Shown here in pieces: positions 8,409-15,790 of a stretch of 64,000 nucleotides of DNA. The stretch's first letter is position 1, and every line of letters begins with the position of its first letter. A program made the position numbers and the translations under genes. The DNA is from Hyphomicrobium_A sp964620915 (GTDB taxonomy: Bacteria; Pseudomonadota; Alphaproteobacteria; Rhizobiales; Hyphomicrobiaceae): contig CAZUKP010000005.1 in assembly GCA_964620915.1 (NCBI GenBank), forward strand, positions 11,676 through 75,675. Direction: 5' to 3'. The notes beneath the pieces were generated by a model, which had not been told where the DNA came from, made no database searches, and worked only from the letters and a program-made list of their open reading frames with translations.

Positions 8409-9290
8409 CTAATGCCGCTCGCCGATCATGACGCCTTCAGGCTTTAGAGCAATTGAGAGCTGATAAGTGTTGACAATCATTTCAGAGAGATGGTCCGCAG
8501 CGGGCGAATAGGTGCGGCCACGCTGCAGAACGAACTCAAAATCGGGAAGCGGCGGCAGGCCCTCGGCGGCGCCAAACGCCTTTAGCGTCGGCGGCATTGC
8601 GGACGCGGCGAAGATCGTGATCGCGAGGCCAGCCTCAACCGCGGAAAGAATACCCGATGTATCTGTGGACTGAACCGCGATGGTACAGGCCCGGCCGGTC
8701 CGATCGAGTTCGGCCAAAGCGACTTTGCGCCAGGGGCAGAAGGACGGATAGAGCGCAAGGGGCGCCGGCTCGTCCCGATCGAGCCGCATCGACGGGGCAC
8801 CGGCCCAAACGCGCCGCTCGCGGGAGAGCGAGACGCCTTGTCCTTCGCCGAGCTCCTTAAAGAGGATCGCCAGATCAAGCTCGCCCCCGTCGAGTAAGCT
8901 CGAAATATAGGGAGCGACGCCGAGCTCGACATGTGTGTGAACCTCCGGGTATCGGTCGGAGAATTGCGCAAGTAAGGACGACAGCAAGTGCATATCGAAA
9001 AACTCGGGCGCGCCGATTCTCACGCGCCCGCCACCGCTCATGTGCTGCTCAGCTTCCTTGTAGACCGCGAGGATGCGCCGCGCGTAGCATAAGAGGACCT
9101 CGCCTTTCTCCGTCAGTCTAAGGTCGCGCGTATTGCGCACAATCAGGTCCGCACCAACCTTGTCTTCCAACCGTTTGACATGGAGGCTTACCGCGGACTG
9201 AGTGAGATTTACCTCTTGCGCAGCTTTGGTAAAGCTGCCGGTGTCGAAGACACCGACGAAGGTTCGCAGAAGTGTCGTGTCGTACAGCAT
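8409..9290 (-). CDS. LysR-family transcriptional regulator, paralogue 1 of 3
   Basis: The 293-residue protein has an N-terminal winged HTH (LLRTFVGVFDTGSFTKAAQE, then TQSAVSLHVKRLEDKVG) and a LysR substrate-binding domain (about residues 90-285). The ATG at 9290 is chosen because GGGGAGG lies about nine bases upstream and it lines up with paralogue 3. It shares its closest resemblance with the two neighbouring LysR genes; the first 60 residues are almost identical, which places it in a local tandem duplication. The LrhA/HexA-like style of the HTH is my impression only. It may act on the palindromes in this block. Confidence 0.9.
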   Translation of the reverse strand: MLYDTTLLRTFVGVFDTGSFTKAAQEVNLTQSAVSLHVKRLEDKVGADLIVRNTRDLRLTEKGEVLLCYARRILAVYKEAEQHMSGGGRVRIGAPEFFDMHLLSSLLAQFSDRYPEVHTHVELGVAPYISSLLDGGELDLAILFKELGEGQGVSLSRERRVWAGAPSMRLDRDEPAPLALYPSFCPWRKVALAELDRTGRACTIAVQSTDTSGILSAVEAGLAITIFAASAMPPTLKAFGAAEGLPPLPDFEFVLQRGRTYSPAADHLSEMIVNTYQLSIALKPEGVMIGERH

Positions 9291-9584
9291 CAACACATTC
9301 CTCCCCAAATCCCCGCTCTAGGGATCGGACCGCTGGGGTATGACTCGAACGTGCACGGCTTAATGGGCCAATGATAACGCACGAGGTGGCCTGGCGTCTC
9401 GTTGTCCTTCACGGGATCGCTCGCTTGGGGATTTGAGGCCCAGGCGGCACTGGTGGCAAACTCAAAAAGCGGAATCAATCCACCGCTCTTCGTGCAGCTT
9501 TGGCCAAATTTAATTGGTGTGCTGACTGTTCTCAGAAGCTTATCGCGATACCGCCGCGGGCTTCGGCACGCGCATAGCCAGCCT

Positions 9585-9655
9585 CATCGTCGGAGGGGTA
9601 TCGAAGATTTCTCATCCCATTGATGCGTGCACTCATGAATGTTTGCGTGTGGCGG
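9585..9655 (-). promoter_or_regulatory. conserved upstream element, copy C, degraded palindrome
   Basis: The block GGGGTATCGAAGATTTCTCAT ... ACTCATGAATGTTTGCG matches copies A, B and D, but the central palindrome is damaged: TGATGCGTGCACTCAT replaces ATGAGC-N3-GCTCAT and is one base shorter (9623-9636). It is about 330 bases upstream of LysR paralogue 1. If the palindrome is an operator, this copy should bind weakly. Confidence 0.5.
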
Positions 9656-9668
9656 AGGTCTTAGAATT

Positions 9669-9704
9669 GCGGGTTTGCGGGTTTGCGGGTTTGCGGGTTT
9701 GCGG
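9669..9704. repeat. GCGGGTTT octamer tandem repeat, 4.5 copies
   Basis: Four perfect consecutive copies of the eight-base unit GCGGGTTT plus a half copy. The duplicated counterpart at about 8270-8280 has only one diverged unit, so the array expanded after the LysR duplication. It lies outside the coding regions. Confidence 0.9.
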
Positions 9705-9831
9705 AAAACATTAAGCGTAACTCAGTGCACGATGTCACCGTCATCACGAAGGTGCACCTCTGCGAACTGGCTTGTGTGCAAAGTGATAGCCGAGCTTAAC
9801 GAACAGGCTGAGAATCCAGTTTCGGACCCCG

Positions 9832-10716
9832 CTAATGCCGCTCGCCGATCATGACGTCTTCAGGCTTTAGAGCAATTGAGAGCTGATAAAAATTGACGAT
9901 CATCTCGGAAAGGTGATCTGCCGCAGGCGAATTGGTCCGACTACGCTGCAGTACGAATTCAAAGTCCGGAAGAGGCGGCAAGCGCTCGGCTGCCCCAAGC
10001 GCCTTGAGCGTTGGCGGCAATTTGAACTCGGGAAAGATTGTGATGGCAAGGCCGGCTTCGACCGCGGCGAGAATGCCCGACGTGCCTGTGCTCTGAACCA
10101 CGACCGTGGACGCCCGGCCGGCCCGATCGAGTTCGCTCAACGCAACTTTCCGCCAGGGGCAGAAGGGAGGATAGAGCGCAAGTGGCGCTGGCTTGTTGGG
10201 GTCGAGCTGCAGAGACTTCGCGCCTGCCCAAACGCGTCGCTCGCGCGATAACGTAATGCCTTGTCGTTCGTGAAGCTCAATACCGACGATGGCGAGATCG
10301 AGTTCTCCGTCATTGAGAAGCGCGGAGATGTCTGGACCGATGCCGAGTTCAATTTGCATGCGAACCGCGGGATAGCGGCCGGACAATTGCGTAAGCAAGG
10401 TTGATAGCATCTGCATATCGAAGAATTCAGGTGCGCCGATGCTCAATTGCCCGCTTCTGTCGCTGTTCAAGGTCTGCTCAGCATCCCTGTAAAGAGCGAG
10501 TATGCGCCGCGCGTAGCATAGGAGAACATTGCCTTTCTCCGTCAGGCGGAGGTTGCGGGTATTGCGCACGACCAAGTGCTCGCCGACTTGGTCTTCAAGC
10601 CGTTTGACATGGAGGCTTACCGCGGACTGGCTGAGATTCACCTCACGCGCCGCATTCGTGAAGCTGCCGGTGTCGCAGATGGCGACGAAGGTTCTTAGAA
10701 GGGTCGTATCGAACAA
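9832..10716 (-). CDS. LysR-family transcriptional regulator, paralogue 2 of 3
   Basis: About 294 residues, closely similar to paralogue 1 over the whole length (TLLRTFVAICDTGSFTNAA at the start and SIALKPEDVMIGERH at the end). The codon that lines up with the ATG of the other two copies is ATA here (LILFDTT instead of LMLYDTT). I set the start at the next codon, TTG at 10716; an in-frame TTG at 10749 is also possible. No strong ribosome site fits either. The gene may be poorly translated. The HTH and effector domain are otherwise intact. Confidence 0.8.
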   Translation of the reverse strand: MFDTTLLRTFVAICDTGSFTNAAREVNLSQSAVSLHVKRLEDQVGEHLVVRNTRNLRLTEKGNVLLCYARRILALYRDAEQTLNSDRSGQLSIGAPEFFDMQMLSTLLTQLSGRYPAVRMQIELGIGPDISALLNDGELDLAIVGIELHERQGITLSRERRVWAGAKSLQLDPNKPAPLALYPPFCPWRKVALSELDRAGRASTVVVQSTGTSGILAAVEAGLAITIFPEFKLPPTLKALGAAERLPPLPDFEFVLQRSRTNSPAADHLSEMIVNFYQLSIALKPEDVMIGERH

Positions 10717-10859
10717 TATTAGCCCATTGCTCCACGAACATGCGGGCAATGGATCGTTTCACATGGAAACGTTTCCGACATGCACGTATTGAGAGTCCTA
10801 TGATGATGCACTTGTTGGCCTGCGTCCCGCTGGCCTTCACGGCCTTGCAATTCGAACTG

Positions 10860-10945
10860 GAGAACGCTTATCCATCCTCGCCGATAAAAGGTATCGAAGA
10901 TGTCTCATGCCAGAGATGAGCGGTGCTCATGAATGGTTGCGCGGG
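10860..10945 (-). promoter_or_regulatory. conserved upstream element, copy D
   Basis: A perfect palindrome ATGAGC-GGT-GCTCAT lies at 10916-10930, with TCTCAT seven bases to its left and the same flanks as copy A (CGCTTATCCATCCTCGCCG, then GTATCGAAGATG). It is 200 bases upstream of LysR paralogue 2 and downstream of paralogue 3. The rest of the 357-base gap between these two genes (10717-11074) shows nothing else I can name. Confidence 0.65.
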
Positions 10946-11074
10946 TGGTGGAGGTCTCAGGCTTGGGGATCTGCACAAATTGGCACGCACAGCTCGATGG
11001 ACAACGCCAATTCGTGACGTAGCCGCGTGCGAATAGGTTTGATTGCCAAGCGATTCCGCCGAATTACGAACCTT

Positions 11075-11983
11075 CTAGGCGCCGAGTTGCGGACTCTGCG
11101 CGTGCTGCTCGTGGTTCATGCAGACTTCTGGCTCCAACGCGGTCGAGAGCTGATAATAGTTTACGATTATCTCAAAGAGGCTGTCCGCCGCCCGCGACCT
11201 GGTTCGACTGCGCTGGAGCCCAAACTCAAAATCGGGAAGCGGCGGCAAAGCCTCAGCGGCACCAAACACCTTCAGCGTTGGCGGCAATGCGGACTCGGAA
11301 AAGATCGTGATAGCGAGCCCCGCCTCGACCGCGGAAAGTATGCATGTGCCGGTGCCCTGAAACGCAAGCGTGCTGGCCCGGCCCGCCCGATCGAGTTCGG
11401 CCAGAGCGACTTTCCGCCAGGGGCAGAATGGCGGATAGAGAGCAAGTGGCGCTGGTTCGTCAGGGTCGAGCTGCATTGACCGCGCACCGGCCCAAACGCG
11501 CCGCGCGCGAGCCAACGTGGCCCCCTGTCCTTCACCCAGCTCGTTGAAGGCAATCGCGAGATCGAGTTCGCCTTGGTCCAGCAGCGTCAAGATATGGGGA
11601 GCAATGCCGAGCTCGACTTGAACGCGAACTCCCGGATGTTGAGTGGAAAACTGCGCAAGCAAAGACGAAAGCAGGCGCATATCGAAGACTTCAGGCGCAC
11701 CGACTCTCACGATGCCACCGGCTTCGCGGCTCAGGCTCTGCTCTGCTTCCTGGTTGAGAGCAAGGATGCGCTGCGCATAGCAAAGGAGAACGTCGCCTTT
11801 CGCCGTCAGACTGAGCCCGCGGGAATTGCGCTCGATCAGGGGCGAACCGACTTGTTCTTCGAGCCGTTTGACATGGAGGCTTACCGCGGACTGAGTGAGA
11901 TTTACCTCTTGCGCAGCTTTGGTAAAGCTGCCGGTGTCGCAGGCGGCGACGAAGGTTCGCAGAAGTGTCGTGTCGTATAGCAT
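11075..11983 (-). CDS. LysR-family transcriptional regulator, paralogue 3 of 3
   Basis: The 302-residue protein starts at ATG 11983 behind a strong ribosome site (GGAGAGGA, 8 bases upstream). The HTH (FVAACDTGSFTKAAQEVNLT, QSAVSLHVKRLEEQVG) is nearly the same as in the other two copies, so they may recognise the same DNA. The effector domain is more diverged, has lost one residue near QGTGTCILSAVEAG, and has a different tail (EVCMNHEQHAQSPQLGA). This copy has the best start and is probably the ancestral one (inference). Confidence 0.9.
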   Translation of the reverse strand: MLYDTTLLRTFVAACDTGSFTKAAQEVNLTQSAVSLHVKRLEEQVGSPLIERNSRGLSLTAKGDVLLCYAQRILALNQEAEQSLSREAGGIVRVGAPEVFDMRLLSSLLAQFSTQHPGVRVQVELGIAPHILTLLDQGELDLAIAFNELGEGQGATLARARRVWAGARSMQLDPDEPAPLALYPPFCPWRKVALAELDRAGRASTLAFQGTGTCILSAVEAGLAITIFSESALPPTLKVFGAAEALPPLPDFEFGLQRSRTRSRAADSLFEIIVNYYQLSTALEPEVCMNHEQHAQSPQLGA

Positions 11984-12391
11984 CAACCCATTCCTCTCCG
12001 GACACGCGCCCGAGCGATCATTTCCCAAAGAAGCATTTCGGTGTCGCCGCTGGTGTTGCAGCCAGCTTCCGCTACAACGCGGCCGTCGGCATAAGCTGAG
12101 CTGGTTTCTGAGATTGCCTTAGGCAGAAATCCAAGGCCTTGAACTTGATCAGATGGAACGCCGGTCTGGGCGCAGGAGCGGATACGCCGCGCCAAGATGA
12201 GAGGCGGTGCGAATCCCAAACACATTTGGTTCGCGCGAACGTTGCGTGCCAGCATCAAGCCGTCCTAATCAGGGAAATAATGAAGTAATCTTGTATAGGA
12301 TAGGGGCGCGTAGCACGCTTGAGTTGTCCGATCTCTGGCCTTTAATGTCGCATTGGAACAATTTTAGGCATTGCGGAACGGTGTGTGTCTA

Positions 12392-12406
12392 ATGAGCAAC
12401 GCTCAT
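12392..12406 (-). promoter_or_regulatory. palindrome ATGAGC-N3-GCTCAT, copy E
   Basis: A perfect copy of the palindrome, about 410 bases upstream of LysR paralogue 3. Unlike A-D it lacks the conserved 50-base flank, which argues that the 15-base palindrome itself is the selected part and not just a by-product of duplication. Confidence 0.6.
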
Positions 12407-12564
12407 AGTATTCCTGAAACCTGTTTATTTATCTGCCGCTGAGTTGCGTAGGCGGGTCCAGACGGACAGCGGCAAATTAACCATGGTTGGCGACCGAGCG
12501 GGCGGGTCTGTATTTGGGCTATTGGCGAGCCCTGGCGTTGTCAGCGTGAGCGCTGCCGGGATGC

Positions 12565-12666
12565 TCAGAAACTGATCGTGATCTCGCCACGGACCTGCAC
12601 CCAAGCGCAATCATCGCCTCCGTCGTGGACTCCCTCATCGACCAATTGCTCGTGCGGATCGAGCAT
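12565..12666 (-). pseudogene. porin-like C-terminal fragment
   Basis: A 33-codon frame reads MLDPHEQLVDEGVHDGG and ends CAWVQVRGEITISF. The ending with alternating hydrophobics and a terminal Phe is like the last strand of alphaproteobacterial porins. A TAA lies three codons upstream of the ATG and no further barrel strands can be traced. I read it as the remnant of a lost outer-membrane protein gene. The evidence is weak. Confidence 0.3.
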
Positions 12667-12891
12667 TGGTGTTTAGGCAGTACAAGGAAAGGTGCGGGTT
12701 AAAGGAACACTCGATCGGCTACGAATGTGTGGCCTTCCGGGACGAGGCTAGGGTGCGGGAGCTGCTCGCTGAAGAAATGGGAGTGGATTGCTCAAGTCCG
12801 GCCGCGGCGGACAAATGCAATTCATCCGTCGACCTGAACGATCAGGTTGACGTGCCTTCTGCGTGCGTTTCGGCTATCGCTGCGTGTGTCG

Positions 12892-12967
12892 TGGCGCCCC
12901 GTAGGGGACTCGAACCCCTGTTACCGGCGTGAGAGGCCAGCGTCCTAGGCCACTAGACGAACGGGGC
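12892..12967 (-). tRNA. tRNA-Glu (anticodon CTC)
   Basis: The minus strand reads GCCCCGTTCGTCTAGTGGCC, with a 7-base acceptor stem closing against the 3' GGGGC side, the T-arm GGTTCGAGTCCC, and an encoded CCA end. The anticodon loop CTCTCAC in the stem CTGGC/GCCGG gives anticodon CTC, Glu. It sits alone, between the decayed region and the DUF6476 gene. Confidence 0.95.
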
Positions 12968-13047
12968 AACGGCGCTAGCTATATGGGACATACCCTTGTT
13001 CGATCAACCCCTTCTTTTGCGTCCCGGCAGACCGAAGGGGCTTGATT

Positions 13048-13419
13048 TCACTTGCGGAGTGGTTCTGGCGTCACCGTGACATCGGTGGCTCTCTCACCCG
13101 TTTTGAGGTCGATGACGGCAATGCCCGTGCGCCCACCGGACTCATAGTGGACGGCCAACCGATCGCCAGAAAGTGAGATGGAGCGTACCTGAGCACCCAT
13201 AGGAAGATTTAGGGTCTGCTGTGTTGGTCCGATCGATTCTGTGACCAACGGTTGCGTCGCCTGTCCCGAAGCGAGATAGATGATGCGGCCGAATACGGCG
13301 ACAACTCCTGCAAGGATCAGGACACCCAACGCGATCACCACGAACTTGAGAACGCGTTGTAGGCTGGCGTCACGCGATGACGGCTCGATACCAGGTGCGG
13401 TCCCGCCGGAGTCCTGCAT
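13048..13419 (-). CDS. DUF6476-type single-pass membrane protein
   Basis: The 123-residue protein has a cytoplasmic N-terminus, one membrane segment at about residues 26-50 (FVVIALGVLILAGVVAVFG), and a periplasmic beta-rich tail (LNLPMGAQVRSISLSGDRLA, VHYESGGRTGIAVIDLKTG). Proteins of this form are regularly divergent from the RluA-type pseudouridine synthase in Hyphomicrobiales, as here, with starts only 33 bases apart. The role is unknown. A GTG at 13431 is an alternative start. Confidence 0.75.
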   Translation of the reverse strand: MQDSGGTAPGIEPSSRDASLQRVLKFVVIALGVLILAGVVAVFGRIIYLASGQATQPLVTESIGPTQQTLNLPMGAQVRSISLSGDRLAVHYESGGRTGIAVIDLKTGERATDVTVTPEPLRK

Positions 13420-13452
13420 GTGGGTTCTCACTCAATTGGATCTTGCCGAAGC

Positions 13453-14484
13453 ATGGCATCAAATCAGGACAAGGACTCAAGCGGGGGCAAAATCGTCACG
13501 ATTTCGACGACGCCGGCGGACGTAGGAAGCCGCCTTGACCGCATGCTCTCTGAGAAAATTGATGACTTCAGCCGCGCACGTCTTCAGTCGCTGATCCGCT
13601 CCGGCTACGTCTCCGGCCTTGGTGACAAAACCATAAGAGACGGTGCCCACAGGGTCAAACCGGATGAAATTTTCAACGTTCGCATCCCCGCCGCGGAACC
13701 GGCCGGTCCAAAACCGGAGCCGATTGCGCTTAACGTGGTTTACGAGGACGACGATCTCATCGTTATCGACAAGCCGGCTCACCTCGTCGTGCACCCGGCC
13801 GCTGGGCACGCATCCGGAACGCTTGTCAACGCGCTCATTGCCCATTGTGGAGCCAGCCTTTCAGGCATTGGCGGCGTGAAACGGCCGGGTATCGTCCACC
13901 GTTTGGACAAGGGAACATCTGGCCTCTTGGTCGTTGCCAAGACGGATGCCGCACACAACGGATTGAGCGAGCAATTCGCAGCACACGGCGCGGACGGCAA
14001 ATTGGAACGGACTTATCTCGCCGTGGTTTGGGGTAAGACATTGCGCCCGCGCGGCAAGATCGACGCCAGACTGGCCCGCAGCACGGTGACTCGGACAAAG
14101 ATGGCCATCGCCAAGGGCGAGACCGGCCGGCATGCCGTTACCCACTATGAATTGCTCAAGACCTTCACGGGAACCCGGGAAGCGGGAACGGTGTCGCTGT
14201 TGAAACTGCGACTTGAGACCGGTCGTACCCACCAGATTCGGGTTCACCTGGCCCACGTCGGACACCCGGTCCTGGGTGATCCCACTTACGGAAAAGGCTT
14301 TAAAGCGAGCGAGGAGGCGTTGCCTGAGAGAGCGCAAACTCAGCTCAAGAGACTTGGACGCCAGGCGTTGCATGCGGCCGAACTTGGGTTCGAGCACCCC
14401 ATCACGGGCAAGAAGCTGCATTTCAAAAGTCCGCTACCGGACGATATCGCAGGCCTGATCGACGCCCTTGAAGCAAAGCATTGA
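13453..14484 (+). CDS. rluD: RluA-family 23S rRNA pseudouridine synthase (RluD-like)
   Basis: The 343-residue protein has an N-terminal S4 RNA-binding domain (VGSRLDRMLSEKIDDFSRAR, LQSLIRSGYV) and the catalytic domain with the signature GIVHRLDKGTSGLLVVAKT, whose Asp is the nucleophile. RTHQIRVHLAHVGHPVLGDP is the second conserved block. RluD modifies three uridines in helix 69 of 23S rRNA; this assignment within the RluA family rests on length and context. The ATG at 13453 is preferred to a GTG at 13420, which would run through the divergent promoter. Confidence 0.93.
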   Translation: MASNQDKDSSGGKIVTISTTPADVGSRLDRMLSEKIDDFSRARLQSLIRSGYVSGLGDKTIRDGAHRVKPDEIFNVRIPAAEPAGPKPEPIALNVVYEDDDLIVIDKPAHLVVHPAAGHASGTLVNALIAHCGASLSGIGGVKRPGIVHRLDKGTSGLLVVAKTDAAHNGLSEQFAAHGADGKLERTYLAVVWGKTLRPRGKIDARLARSTVTRTKMAIAKGETGRHAVTHYELLKTFTGTREAGTVSLLKLRLETGRTHQIRVHLAHVGHPVLGDPTYGKGFKASEEALPERAQTQLKRLGRQALHAAELGFEHPITGKKLHFKSPLPDDIAGLIDALEAKH

Positions 14485-14841
14485 GCCCGGGCCTTCGCCA
14501 AGATCGCAAAGAATGTGTGCCTCCGGTTTTGAGGCGCACGGCGAAATGAGGTTGCAAAAACTTAATGATAACGGTCATTTCCCCGTCATTGTCCTGTCAC
14601 CAGCTGAGCGCGCTGGACAATACTGATTTGCCCGGCGGTCATAGGTGGATGCGAAACCAACCGCTCGGTTCTGACGTATAGTCTTCAAGGGTAAGACGCT
14701 CCGCGACCAGCAAAGCAACGGAATACACCGCCGCGGAGCGTTGATAATAGTGGAGCGGCGGGGCGAGGTCCGTGAATTGGGCCTTCAACACGCCGATTGC
14801 AATGGAAGGGAACGGCTAGGTCATTTCGGCAATTAGCCAAA
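14485..14841. other. rluD-rpoH intergenic region with a 10-base inverted repeat
   Basis: The 357-base leader of rpoH contains a perfect inverted repeat, ACGCTCCGCG at 14696-14705 and CGCGGAGCGT at 14732-14741, with a 26-base loop. It lies 100-146 bases before the ATG. It could be a leader RNA hairpin or a protein-binding site controlling rpoH. No coding frame is seen here. Confidence 0.6.
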
Positions 14842-15747
14842 ATGGCGGCCGATACGGTGATGGCGACAAGAGTCCCCACAATTGCGCAAGGCTCAATGGG
14901 CCTCTCGCGCTACCTCGAGGAAATCCGCAAGTTTCCGATGTTGGAGCCCTGCGAAGAGTTCATGCTGGCCAAGAGCTGGCAGGAACACGCCGATTCGGAT
15001 GCCGCCGAGAAACTCGTCACCTCACATTTGCGGCTCGTGGCGAAAATCGCCATGGGCTACCGTGGCTATGGCTTGCCCATCGGTGAAGTAATCTCCGAGG
15101 GCAACGTTGGCTTGATGCAGGCGGTGAAGCGGTTCGACCCCGATAAGGGCTTCCGCCTTGCAACGTACGCCATGTGGTGGATCCGAGCCTCGATCCAGGA
15201 ATACATTCTGCGCTCCTGGAGCTTGGTGAAGATGGGCACGACGGCCGCCCAGAAGAAGCTCTTCTTCAATCTTCGTCGCGCCAAGAGCCAGTTGCAGGCC
15301 TTGGATGAGGGTGATTTGCGACCGGATCAGGTCAAGACCATCGCCAACAAGTTCGGCGTCAGCGAAGCCGATGTGATTTCAATGAACCGCCGGCTTGGCG
15401 GCGATGCGTCACTCAACGCTCCCGTGCGCGCAGACGCCGAAGCCGGCGAGTGGCAAGACTGGCTCGCGGACGAAGGACCGAGCCAGGAGGACCAGCTCGC
15501 TGAGAATCAGGAACTCGACGAGCGCAGGAGCTACCTCTCCGCCGCACTATCGACACTCAACGATCGCGAGCGGCGGATCTTCGAGGCGCGTCGGCTGTCG
15601 GACGATCCCATCACGCTGGAGGATTTATCGACGGAGTTTGGAGTCTCGCGCGAGCGTATTCGCCAGATCGAGGTCCGCGCGTTTGAGAAGGTCCAGAAGG
15701 CCGTGCAAGAGTCAGCAAAGTCCGCAACAGCGGGGGCACTCTCCTAA
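14842..15747 (+). CDS. rpoH: RNA polymerase heat-shock sigma factor RpoH (sigma-32)
   Basis: The 301-residue sigma-70-family protein has region 2 (LRLVAKIAMGYRGYGLPIGE, RFDPDKGFRLATYAMWWIRA) and region 4 (LSTEFGVSRERIRQIEVRAF). The RpoH box QKKLFFNLRRAKSQL between them identifies it as sigma-32. It directs transcription of chaperone and protease genes. The groES-groL operon in this window has a matching promoter (29762-29790), so regulator and target are both seen. The ATG at 14842 is chosen; an in-frame ATG at 14860 is also possible. No housekeeping-type N-terminal region 1.1 is present. Confidence 0.97.
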   Translation: MAADTVMATRVPTIAQGSMGLSRYLEEIRKFPMLEPCEEFMLAKSWQEHADSDAAEKLVTSHLRLVAKIAMGYRGYGLPIGEVISEGNVGLMQAVKRFDPDKGFRLATYAMWWIRASIQEYILRSWSLVKMGTTAAQKKLFFNLRRAKSQLQALDEGDLRPDQVKTIANKFGVSEADVISMNRRLGGDASLNAPVRADAEAGEWQDWLADEGPSQEDQLAENQELDERRSYLSAALSTLNDRERRIFEARRLSDDPITLEDLSTEFGVSRERIRQIEVRAFEKVQKAVQESAKSATAGALS

Positions 15748-15790
15748 GAGTGCTGCGCCCGCGGTGACGGCCGGTCAAACACATTGCGCA

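Larger units (their letters stand above)
9291..9831. other. intergenic region between LysR paralogues 1 and 2
   Basis: This 540-base stretch holds upstream element copy C, an eight-base tandem repeat, and a block (9713-9831) that is a close copy of 8290-8408 downstream of LysR paralogue 1. The short frames here do not match between copies, so I take it as non-coding. The duplicated unit (element, leader, LysR gene, tail) is about 1.42 kb. Confidence 0.6.
11984..12891. other. 900-base stretch with an operator-like palindrome and decayed sequence
   Basis: No convincing full gene. It contains the palindrome ATGAGC-AAC-GCTCAT at 12392-12406 and a porin-like C-terminal fragment at 12565-12666. 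A 91-codon minus-strand frame (12258-11983) ends in TGATG over the LysR start, but its composition is not protein-like and the matching positions of the other LysR copies are unrelated. Confidence 0.5.

Noticed and set aside
3892..10945. Possible CRISPR-like array formed by the repeated palindromic blocks
   Set aside because: The copies are 1-4 kb apart with genes between them and no cas genes; they are duplicated upstream regions.
11984..12258. 91-codon minus-strand frame ending in TGATG over the LysR-3 start
   Set aside because: The overlap hints at coupling, but the sequence looks random and is not shared by the other LysR copies.
12666..12932. 88-codon plus-strand frame
   Set aside because: Its 3' part reads through the tRNA-Glu gene on the other strand.
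14560..14700. E. coli-type rpoH RNA thermometer
   Set aside because: Such thermometers lie within the coding start; here only an upstream inverted repeat is seen, so I report it only as a structure.
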